A stretch of 64,000 bases of DNA from Grammothele lineata (Eukaryota > Basidiomycota > Agaricomycetes > Polyporales > Polyporaceae): the NCBI GenBank assembly GCA_002150815.3, contig NDFF03000155.1, positions 89,505-153,504 on the forward strand. The letters are read 5' to 3'. The notes under the pieces were generated by a model. It was not told the DNA's origin and did not search any database. It saw only the letters and a list, made by a program, of their open reading frames with translations. Positions 54,670 to 64,000 of the stretch are shown piece after piece. The position numbers and the translations under genes are program-made. Within the stretch, counting starts at the first letter, position 1. Each line of letters begins with the position of its first letter.

Positions 54670-57061
54670 AAGGACGTGCGTCAGAGGATATTTTGAAACA
54701 TCCTGGATTTTACTCTCTCGCAGATGGAAATCATTCCATGTCCTTGTTCACGGCTTCCACATGTAGTTCCGACTGCGCATATGCTCATCCACGCACTGCT
54801 CATTCTCGGACATTCTTGATTTTCTCATAGGATGGACTGCGATGACATTATCCATGCATGCAACTACGTTTCTTCTAGGCTTAGGACATACAGGATATGC
54901 GTATTTTACGTAGGATCTATTCTACACTACAACTCGCTGCACTTTCGATGACCCTCTCGGCCTCCCGCGCGCTGTGAAGCACATGACAGTCGATGGCGCG
55001 AGCACCATGCACGTAGCACGCGCTATGTCCGTGCCACCTTGGAACCGTCATCCGTCTATCCGTAGTTCACGCACGACGGATGTCAGGTGTAGGAAACAGC
55101 CGACAGGAGAACAGACCAGCGAAGCGCGCCCATTAGATATCCTCCGCGTGCCTCTCCGCGCTGCGGGGGCTGTCCAAATGCCACTACGCCTCGCGTCTAG
55201 CTAGCTCCAAGCTAACATACTCGTTAAGGGTGATCGGAAAGCACGCCTATAGCAGAAGATCCCGGGCGCACCAAGTGACATGTTCATTACTAATATAATG
55301 ACTGCGAGTACAGGAACTCAAAGCGAAGGGCACGGAGGGGACGGAAGGAGGACATGCAGACATTGTCGATGGGCAGAGCGACGCGACATGTCCTGCGGCA
55401 CGTGAAGGAGGTACATGAGCTTGCTGACGCACACCCGAGGAAGGCTATAGAGGCTCGTAAGACAAGACAGAGATGAGGAAGGTGGATGACGTCACCGTGG
55501 ACTAAGACGCAGCTCTCGGAGAAGCATGAGGGAAGCCGCGTTACAACAGGAACCCTCGCCAGACGTATCGTCTCGGTCACGGTGGGGTTGAGACATAGAG
55601 AAGTAGTCTCTCGACCTGGGAGATCGTGCCGATCATGGATGGGGCGAAGAGAGGGACGACGGGGCCTTGGACGTACGCGGAACTGAAGTATCGGCGGCAG
55701 AGCAGCGAGGGAAGAAGACAGAGAGTATAGTTTGAGGGCGTACCAATCTGTGCACGCATAGTACACGTATAGGACGCGTTCGACCAGGCGTAGCGCGCTC
55801 TCAACGTGGGCAAAGCGTGGCTACCACGAGCAGTCGCCGTCGTCGGCTTGGAAGAGAGCGAGGTCAAGGGGAATGGTGGGCTGAGTGGCATTGCGATCAA
55901 GACGTTGGAGGATCCGGGGAAGACACGGCGGTGAGAACATCGCAGACATACTTGTGAGACGAAGATCGATGTCCTCTGCGTGCCGGTGGATACCGCGACG
56001 GCGGGAGTGTCATCGCACGCAACTGATCCAATCACTGCGCCCTTTACACGGATAATTGCTTGTGGGCCCCACGTACAGTGGCCACTATCTGTGCGATATC
56101 AGTTCTGAGGGGCTACTTGGAGCGATATAGATAGAGCAGACTTACAATGACGCTCACGTTCCAGAAGCCTCTTTGCCCGTTTCACGTCCAAGCAACCATG
56201 ACAGCCATGAATGCAGCTGGGGATGTTGAAACAGAGGGACGGGGCAAGAGTGCTACCGCGAGCACAAGATACAACGGATAACGAACGCAGGAACTCAGAC
56301 AGCACGCTTCGTTGGGACGGGTGAGAGGATCTGACGTCTTGAACGTCACTTATGGAGGGAGGTATACAGAAAAGGAGGTGAGGACAGAGCGTGGGTGTGC
56401 CTCATGGCCGAGGGTAGGAGAGCGGCGGGAATGATGATTGTCGAGAGGAATCAGGCGACGTACAGGACGAATCCCCCACAGGCAAGCTTCAGGGAAAGAC
56501 GATCTTGATTGAAGTCGGAGTACGATATGTCCACGGTGGATTTTGCGTTCGGCGTACTTCTACGCACCATACCGCATTTGTGGGAGGGCCGCATCCGAGA
56601 GCCTAGGTGTAACGAGGGAAGGGCGTCGTGAAAAGTACCATTGCGGAGTGTGGGTCGCGCTTCCATGTAATTCCATGTTTTCGTGACGAAAGACACAATG
56701 TACGAAGTGTCATATCGACGTTCAGGTTTAGCAGAGCGTTGGCACGCCCGAGAACAATGAGTAGTAACGCGGGAGGAGAACGGAGAGACGAAGCTTGCAA
56801 GCAACACGGTGGCAAGACGTGGCGCCAAGAATGATTAGTCAGCGTTCCCAAAGTAGTATGTTTTAGTCCTGTGCCCGGGTTCGACTCTCACAAGCGACGG
56901 TCACATCATAAGGAATAGTCAGCCGGGACAGCGTGTACTTTATATAGGGTATAGTTTCAAACGCAGACTATAAAGGTACAAACAACCAGCATCGAATAAC
57001 CCAAAGCCTGAAGACATTAACAAGGGTCCTACTGCTTGCCAATCTCCCGGGCTGCAACACC
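54670..57061. other. Long stretch without a supported gene
   Basis: 2.4 kb. Minus-strand frames (55290-56035, 56451-56828) are open but show no domain or exon chain. One plus-strand frame (54974-55204) is Arg-rich. No repeat boundaries were found. Confidence 0.35.
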
Positions 57062-58387
57062 CTAGTACGTTCGCACACCGATCGTTGGCTGTACGCATCC
57101 TTCGCCGCAACGGTTAATGGAGAGCAGCACGAGGTCCTTCAATTCGTAAGGGAGAAGACCGCTTTGGCTCTGTATATCAAGAGAACATGGCTCATCAGTG
57201 GCTGCGAGAGTCAGACGGGTAAGTGACGGCACTGACTAGAATAAAGCGCTGCATCTCGCGTGCAACGTATGTTGCCATCTCTCCCTTGGTAGGAGGAATT
57301 GCATTCCAAGAGGACGTTCGCATTACGTTAACCTGGCGTTTGTACATTTCAAAGCCTGGGAACTATGAAGTCCCAAGAGGCGGTGAGAACGATGAAGACC
57401 TCGAAATAAAGACCAATGACGCACGTAGAAGACAACGGAGAGCTTCTGTTTAATATGTACTCCAACAGGGAATGCGCGCTGTGCATGATCCGGAAACCCG
57501 CTGAATCTCTCGTTGAGCGCATCCTCAAGGTAGATATGCAAGGGGTAGTCGATTTTCTGCCTATACTCGTGAGGCCTAAGCCCCCGTTGGTAGATGAGCT
57601 GTTCCCAGACCTACAGCGTCTCCGTGTAAATATCTCAATTAGTATAGGTGTCAAATTTAACATACACGAGGGCTTGGATGCTTCGCTGACTGCTCAGGAA
57701 CTGGGTGTAGTGTTGAGATAGAGGGAGTAGTCGCAATGAAGTGCTCCTCCCGCCCAGCATCTTGCGCGGTATTCCCCAAAGACAGTGCGAGAACTTTGAG
57801 GGAGATGTGTTCCAGACAATGTCGGCAGCACGTCTAGTTCCACAGAGCGTGAGTGGCCGCGCGCGATTGACATGAACGGGTCCATACCATATCCATAGGT
57901 TCACTGAGACGTTCTCCCTGGGCAGAGAAAACACATTTCTGCTGGAGATTGCCACAACTGGCGTAACTAGAGGACTTCGTGGCATGATAGCTTTCCATGC
58001 TAGCCCAGCTGGGGAGTTTTTCCGGACGTGGCATGGATGGCGTATCACTGCCTTGATCCATATCGAACTCGAAGGATAAGTGTGTTTCCAGGTGAAGGCT
58101 ATGGTATCGAGAGGGAGAGGGAGAGGGCGATGACCTTGTGCGAGGAGGCAGAAACACGGATGTCTCCCTTCATGAGGTTGAACGCGTATGGTGCCCAAAA
58201 GCCTGACCATGGCCACCTCATCTATCCATCCCGTCACATATCCAATGTAGCGACACGTACGGAGCATGAGTGAGTAGTGGGAGCTTGAGGACGCGTTGTA
58301 GATATCGCGGAAGGGGAGGCCGTACCGTACCGGTCGCCGCCCGACAGTAGGGTTGCCAGCGTCGGATACGCCGGTAGAGCCTCTCAT
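57062..58387 (-). CDS. G-family protein G6 (N-terminal part uncertain)
   Basis: Three C-terminal exons are clear: 57610-57425 (HIYLEDALNERFSGFPDHAQ, RAFPVGV, KLSVVFY), 57362-57237 (F-P-G-FEMYKRQVNVMRT, GEMATYVAREMQRFI) and 57169-57062 (PYELKDLVLLSINRCGEGCV followed by QPTIGV). Lengths of 186 and 126 bases equal those of G7. The preceding exon should end with SIQAL next to a gtgtat donor near 57652 and lies in a long open stretch reaching 58387, but two frames compete there and I cannot fix the N-terminus. Very similar to G7 (CGEGCVQPTI, GEMATYVAREMQRFI), so the pair is a recent tandem duplication. Confidence 0.6.
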
Positions 58388-58897
58388 GACCTATGTTCTC
58401 GCCCTACGAGAGTCTTAGGAGGCTGGGTCGATGTCACGCTTGGAGGAGAACATGCCGTGTTTATTGAGAGAGTGGGACTCATTGGAGGGAGACGGTGAAA
58501 GTACTAGCAGTAGTGGCCCTAACGGAAGGTTGAGCAGAGGCCCGCCAGAAGACGTTTGGCACGTGTGACGACGCAGCTGGGAAGGAATCTGGACCATGGA
58601 CACTAGTAACGAGCAGCTTACGGGCCGGCATGGCCGGCGAACCGCCGGTGCCGGCGTCTGGTGCCACAACGACTTCGTCTCTTGAACTATGTAGATTACC
58701 TGGTAACAGGTCTATGCAGGGAGAAATGAGCATCACGAGGACGACGAGATAACTAGGCTCTGATGGTAAACAGGAGCATACATAGTGGAACAGAGAACGG
58801 GGATGAAGGCCGGCACCAGGGAAAAGGATGCATCTTCGACGTAAAGTACAAAATCTCCAGCTCCCAGCGCCGGAGTTCCCAAAGACAGGAGGCTCGC
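58388..58897. other. Intergenic between G7 and G6
   Basis: 510 bases between two minus-strand paralogues. No gene seen. Confidence 0.45.
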
Positions 58898-60325
58898 TCA
58901 GGGGCTAGGACGCCGCAGCCCGGTTGCGATATGCCGCAATCGTACAGCAATAGTTGGCTGAACACACCCCTCGCCGCAACGAGTGATGGAGAGCAGTACG
59001 AGATCCTTTAGTTCGTAGGGAAAGCCGCCGTTGTGACGTCCGCCCCGTTGCTGGGCGTAATTAAAACACGACTCATCAATGTCTGCAAAATCTACGCGGA
59101 CGATAGACAGAAATGGACTGACTTCGATAAAGCGCTGCATTTCGCGCGCAACGTATGTTGCCATCTCCCCCCTGGTCGGGAAGAGCCTACTCCCAGAAGA
59201 CGTCCGTATCATATTGACCTGGCGCTTGTACTGTGCAAAGCCATGGAACTACGGAGTAATACAGTACAGTGCTATCAGCCCGAGATGATTTACAAGAGCG
59301 AATGTTGTGACTCACACGAAAGACCACCGACGGTTTTTGTCCCAAAGATTGCCCTCGCGGAAATGCGTATTCTTTATGATCCGGAAGCGCATCGAAACTC
59401 TTCTTTTTTGCGTCCTCGAGGGAAATACCGCCGGGATAGTGGATCGTTGCTCCGTAATCATTCGCCCTGAGCCCACGCGTATAGGCGTCCTGCTTCAATA
59501 CCTATGTTCGGTACTCAGTAAGCATCTGTGGGCGACTTCAATGACGCATACGACTTACCAAAGTGTCGGACAATGATCGAGGACAAGTTTCCGAAGGAGA
59601 AGGAATTTCGTGCTCCGTAGATGGCCCTGCCTCGGGTGCAGTCCATGCTCTCTGGACCCTGACGGGAGTGCGTGAAGACAAGGAAGGCATCTGGCTGTAG
59701 AAGCCCCCATTCAATCCATCGGACGGCGATATTGGGTCTGGTTCGGTTGTAAATGCGCCAGTGGAGTTGGCGAAAGGTGCGAGGTCGTGGTTGATACCGA
59801 GATCGGAAGGCGGCCACGGCTGCATCTCGATGGGAACTGTAGCATCTTGGCTTTGGATAAATGACATGAAATCAAAGCCCTCCGGCGCCGGCACCACCTC
59901 TGATACGTTGCATGTACGCGAGGTGTCGAGAGAGGTGCTACGCGTAATGACAGTCGCAGACAGCGGGCCTTGCGAATCGCCATGGCTAGACGGCTCCATG
60001 ATGCTCTCAGAGAAAGCTGGGGAACTAGATGGGAATGAAGCGTAGAACGGAGACGTTCCCATCTCAAACTCCCGCGTGAACCAATCTGCGGTGAACAACG
60101 GTTGATCGGAGTTGTTTTCCTACATGCAGGGGATCAGCGATTGTATATGACGTTGTGGCATATCATACGTACCGTGTCGCCATGCGGGTCGTCAGATGGT
60201 CTAGGGACAGAGAGCTCGACGCATCCCTCGCATATACCGCAGGTACCGGTGTAGCAGAGAGAAATAGTTGCTTTGTAGTTGCGGCCGTCTGAGGACGATT
60301 GGGACACTGTCCTACGTCTATCCAT
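58898..60325 (-). CDS. G-family protein G7
   Basis: Exons 60325-60173, 60119-59559, 59501-59316, 59248-59123 and 59050-58898, phase 0, 392 aa; the open frame continues upstream, so more N-terminal sequence is possible. The first exon is Cys-rich (CYTGTCGICEGCVE). The second is Ser/Pro-rich and probably disordered. The last three carry the family modules: GGISLEDAKKKSFDALPDHK with EYAF then KPSVVFR; YKRQVNMIRT with GEMATYVAREMQRFI; and PYELKDLVLLSITRCGEGCV followed by QPTIAV. Function unknown. Confidence 0.7.
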
Positions 60326-61677
60326 GTTGAAGGATTTCAGTGCTTCGTGCAGAATTCGGGGGGTTTGGTGGCAGATCTCGTATAGAGGCGGAAACACCGA
60401 TAGCTTTATAATTGCACTGGTAGCTTGTACATGCTTGGGCGACCTGTCCGTCCGTCCGTCCAGCCATCCATCCATCCATCCAGTAGCTGAGTACGCAATG
60501 AGATATATCTTGGGCGAGTGGAGCAAGCGTAAGCACATATCGTAGATATCACAACGGGAACGGTACTCACTCACGGAAAACGCGGTGCTTCGACGTGCAA
60601 CGTGTATCCTATTTGCACCAACACGACTTGAAGTAGGTTAGGCGCATCCTCATGTAGAGTCCACCGCCATGGGCGTGCGGTTGAGACATATCCAAAGATA
60701 CAAAATAAGCTGCACGAGGTCAAGCTCGCAGCGTCCGTGAGGGCTAGGATATCGAGAGACGGAGTTGAGGCAGCGGTGGTAGCGGACCAAAACAGATGGC
60801 GACGGTGCGGAATACTTGAACTTCGGCTCTCCGGAAGAGTTAAGCCACGTGGCCGGGTGCAAGAGGTAGGCGCCGGCTTCGCCGGACGGCGCCTTTCCCT
60901 CCCAAGGGGCCAAGTCGCAGCGCGTCCGAGTCGCTTCTAGCTTAGGCTCTCCCCCTATTACAACTTGAATCCACTAGTCACCCACAAATACTCGTTGGCT
61001 CGTCTTGCGTGCAACTTCCACCTGGTTCACGTTTCAACAATTTCCCTCACTCGGACTTCAAGCTTGGAGGTTTCTGAGGACGTCGCCATCCCTGACTGAC
61101 TATCCACATACGACACGGCGGAGGTTTATGGGATCGCTAGGTGAGATTGTCATCATCAAGTCCACAATTGCCTATCTCATCCCTGTGCGCCGTTCTCTTT
61201 GCCGACTTATCCAGCTCTTATATCCGCCTATCCGGGGGCGTGCGATGTGTATAAATTCTAACGTAACGCCGTCGAGAGACACGAGCTAGCCCGGCTCGCT
61301 CGGATGGTGAAGAGCAGCCAACGATGTCGGGATTCACATCAGAGGTCTGTCTTGTCTCGTCTGTCTATAGGAGTTGCATGCGAGATGACAAACAGGACGG
61401 ATCGGACGTCTATCGTAGCCTTGGTATTTGCATCCCGTGTGGCAGCAACGCGGACGAAGAAGCGACGCTCAGCAACCTCAGCAATCAGGTTTGCGATCTT
61501 GTTTTTACGCCGTTTAAAGCATCCCTTGCTTACGGGGCCTGTCTGTAGACATCATCAGCGACGGCCCACTGGCGTGACCAACGCAAATGGGACCGTACAT
61601 GGTCGCCAGAGGACTCGGAGGGCCTGTGGTCATTGGATGATAGGGAGCTTCTTCATATAAGGGATTAGGACTCGAAG
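60326..61677. other. Stretch upstream of G7, no firm gene
   Basis: Bases 60326-60418 continue the G7 reading frame (KLSVFPPLYEICHQTPRILH) and may be coding, with an acceptor-like ctaccag just before. Beyond that I see a microsatellite and unassigned DNA. Confidence 0.4.
60446..60481. repeat. Short tetranucleotide microsatellite
   Basis: (GTCC)n followed by (CATC)n, about four units each. Confidence 0.7.
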
Positions 61678-62313
61678 GTGAGCACTGCCAATCTCCGCTC
61701 TCGGTTTCGCGTACCGACCCACTCCCCACTTGCCTTGTCGCGCCAGACCGAGAAAGACGTTTACCCCACGCGCGGCTTCTCAGATCCCTACTCCATGTAC
61801 CGGTACACCCAACCACAATTCTGGCTTGGTTTGGCCCCCCAACAAACCTTCGCGGAGGAGAATCCATCAGCTTCACAAGTCCACCAGTCATTCTTGTCGT
61901 CATTATCCTCCCCAAGCACCTTCGAATACCTCCCCAGCACCCGCAAAGGCTCATCCGTCCCCTCCCATCGCTATCCTACCTATTCACGGGAGGAAATGAC
62001 ATTCATGCCGTCGGAGAGAGGTGGGGAGATCGAATCGCGAACTGGTGGAGATCCACAGCAATATCATACGAGCGCGACACACGTAGAAGCGATTCAGCTC
62101 TCTCGTAGATCGGGCGGCAGCCGTCGATCCCCGCATTCTTCCCACCCGTCTTACTCTCGCGGTACGGCGGTCTCCTCAATACGTACCCTCGGCGGTACCG
62201 ACCCTATGCCTGCCCAATCCCATTACTCGGGGACGCTTTCCACTAGCGCGCTTGAACGCGTGGCAGAGAGGGACGCTCCTCTACCTTGTGGGGCCCAAGG
62301 CCAGTTCATCTGA
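61678..62313 (+). CDS. Possible exon of an unrecognised Ser/Pro/Tyr-rich protein
   Basis: An open frame of 211 codons rich in Ser, Thr, Pro and Tyr (DPYSMYRYTQPQFWLGL). It has the look of the disordered N-terminal halves of G-family proteins. Frames further right (to about 62765) could be later exons, with a gtaagaa donor near 62704, but I could not build a chain ending in the family motif. No domain recognised; it may be non-coding. Confidence 0.3.
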   Translation: MSTANLRSRFRVPTHSPLALSRQTEKDVYPTRGFSDPYSMYRYTQPQFWLGLAPQQTFAEENPSASQVHQSFLSSLSSPSTFEYLPSTRKGSSVPSHRYPTYSREEMTFMPSERGGEIESRTGGDPQQYHTSATHVEAIQLSRRSGGSRRSPHSSHPSYSRGTAVSSIRTLGGTDPMPAQSHYSGTLSTSALERVAERDAPLPCGAQGQFI

Positions 62314-63899
62314 ACTTCAAACGTCATGCCTCGCATGCTTATGCAATCCGAACCCAGATGGCGAGTTTCCAAGGCGTGCTGTACCAGCTTACAAGGCCGC
62401 GAAGTGGCATTCGAGACGCGCGGGATCGGATCCCCAACGAGGTCCTCCGTTCGCCCATGAAGGTGCTGCGGCCGGCGTACTCTTACGCCCCGCGCCGTTC
62501 CGCCATCACCCCTTTAAGAGCGTCGTTGAGGGAGACCGGCGATTAGATGCATCAGGTGCGTCCAGCTATCACTTATACGGACGGGCTTGATCTGATCATT
62601 GCGCATCTATTAGCCCGACGCAACATTTCCCCGCAGTTTGTGGCCGCGACTGATGACGACAGGACTTGTGATCTCCTTCCCGCGGAAGATGAGACTATTT
62701 CATGTAAGAACCTACGTTATGATAGATCCCCGACTACAGTTAACTCAGTCGCACTCAGCAGATGATGCGAAGGAGGCCGGAGACTCTCCACCGCTCTCCC
62801 ATCATTAGTCTTCGATCCGGCAGAGACGTGAGAGACACGATCGGACCTCGGGATTATGACACCGAGTCCAGATTTCCGGGTCTCTGGAATGAACGTAAGC
62901 ATCGTTCTCGAGATTCGCGGCACGGAGATGAGATACCACCGAGATCGAATACATATGCGCCCACGAATTCGCAACCACCCTGCCTCCGGCGTAAAGCCGA
63001 GGCGTGTGCTAGGATGTATCCAAACAGGAGCTTGAAGTTAGCGCGATATCCGGACTTACGCCCACCATACGCCTTCATTGTCCCACTGTCCAGGCTTCGG
63101 GGAGCACGTGTTTCCCAGCCTGAGCAGGGTAATGGTTCATAAATGTAGGATATCTATAACAAGGCTCTCCGAACGCTGGGCCAATCTGCTCTCTGTTCGC
63201 ACACTGTATGTGCGGAGAGATACTGCTACATTGACGAAGGAGCGATGGCGGTACCACTCCGAGTTCTCACGGCGGCGGTCGAGTCATGTCCGCTCTGAGT
63301 CGACGTCGGCCACTCCTGAAGCTAAGCCTCAGGCTGAGGCCGGGGCCTTGCCTACATTTGTGTCTTGGTTGTTGTATCCGGAAATGCTGCTCGCACGAGT
63401 AGCGAGGATCTTAGTTCATGTGCGAGGCCTCCTTGCCTATTCTTTCCGCTTCAGGTCCTGCGGCGGCGCCTACCCGCTTTGTCCGCGCCGAAACGAGCCG
63501 CCACGCGGCTCTCCAGCAGCGCCGTCAGCATCAGATCGACTGAATCTGTTGAGTAACGGGTTCGAGAGAACCTCCTTCCGAGAATAGTAGCGCGCGCGCT
63601 GGAGTTCGAGCGTGTCAAGGACTTCTGCTCGGTGACCGTCAAAAGTATCGTCCCGACGATACTAGTGGCGCGCGGGCAGTGGCTCAGACGTTCAGGCGAG
63701 AAGTTGATATTACAGTGAGATGTATTGTAGACACGCGAGTACTCGAGAATATATACATCGAGTCGGACTTCTAAATACGATGCGGAGAACTCGGAAATGG
63801 ATGGAACGTTGGTACAGTGAGGCGTGAGGCTATTCTACGGTTCCAGACCGAGAGCTACTTCGTCACATGACATGCCTCCCCCAGAATAGCGTCACGGCT
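62314..63899. other. Stretch without a supported gene
   Basis: 1.6 kb. Arg-rich open frames on the plus strand (62762-63142, 63078-63587) lack domains and splice support. Confidence 0.35.
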
Positions 63900-64000
63900 T
63901 CAAAAGTGCATGCCGTCCGCGAACTCGATCGCTTCCATGAGATCTTCACCGTTCTCCACGAAGACGATGACGTCGTCGAGGCACTGCTCGACGTAGCGAA
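63900..64000 (-). CDS. C-terminal end of a minus-strand gene (continues beyond the window)
   Basis: Reading leftwards from the right edge, one frame gives 32 residues (RYVEQCLDDVIVFVENGEDL, then MEAIEFADGMHF) and a TGA at 63902-63900. Codon use is GC-ending and exon-like. Too short to assign a family. Confidence 0.4.
   Translation of the reverse strand, partial: RYVEQCLDDVIVFVENGEDLMEAIEFADGMHF

Noticed and set aside
55290..56035. Minus-strand frames that might form a membrane protein gene
   Set aside because: No consistent splice chain and no motif.

Overview
The window is nuclear DNA of a filamentous basidiomycete, most likely an agaricomycete. Genes are broken by many 45-60 bp GT-AG introns with CT-A-AC-like branch sites, coding exons are GC-rich, and there is a Plavaka-type DNA transposon, a group known mainly from Agaricomycotina. 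The expanded families also fit (BTB proteins, CE9-like amidohydrolases, and a family of hypothetical proteins whose C-terminus I associate from memory with Polyporales). The order-level guess is inference.

Layout. 1-1002: end of a protein-kinase-like gene cut by the window edge. 1.4-7.2 kb: a two-gene unit (coiled-coil/low-complexity gene plus a BTB gene on the opposite strand) duplicated in tandem; in the second unit the coiled-coil gene is a relic and the BTB gene carries a frameshift. 7.7-15.3 kb: BTB3, a 19-exon amidohydrolase (copy A) and BTB4, all on the minus strand. 15.7-16.8 kb: a poly(A) retroposon with a 15-bp target duplication, landed in the upstream region of BTB5. 16.9-30.5 kb: BTB5, BTB6, BTB7 and a truncated BTB8 in tandem on the plus strand. 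A solo LTR follows BTB5. A second solo LTR of the same family follows BTB6, and a 6.4-kb Plavaka element with an apparently intact transposase has inserted into it.

32-38 kb: two paralogues (G1, G2) of an uncharacterised family, duplicated with their downstream DNA; a 1-kb foldback element with 457-bp arms and pol III-like boxes has inserted into the G1 copy of that DNA. 38.7-46.9 kb: amidohydrolase copies B and C in tandem, plus strand. 47.2-60.3 kb: five more members of the G family (G3 to G7), with G3 and G4 divergent around a 22-bp minisatellite. 60.4-64 kb: little that I can support, plus the end of a minus-strand gene at the right edge.

How it fits together. The window is dominated by three locally expanding families (BTB, amidohydrolase, G). 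Exon lengths and splice phases are conserved between paralogues, which let me place most splice sites by comparison. The BTB proteins are probably intracellular adaptors (ubiquitin-ligase or transcription type). The amidohydrolases are probably membrane-anchored metal hydrolases. The G family has no known function and is the least explained biology here. Transposon insertions, frameshifts and relics sit among intact copies, so the region looks like a fast-turnover accessory block rather than conserved core genome.
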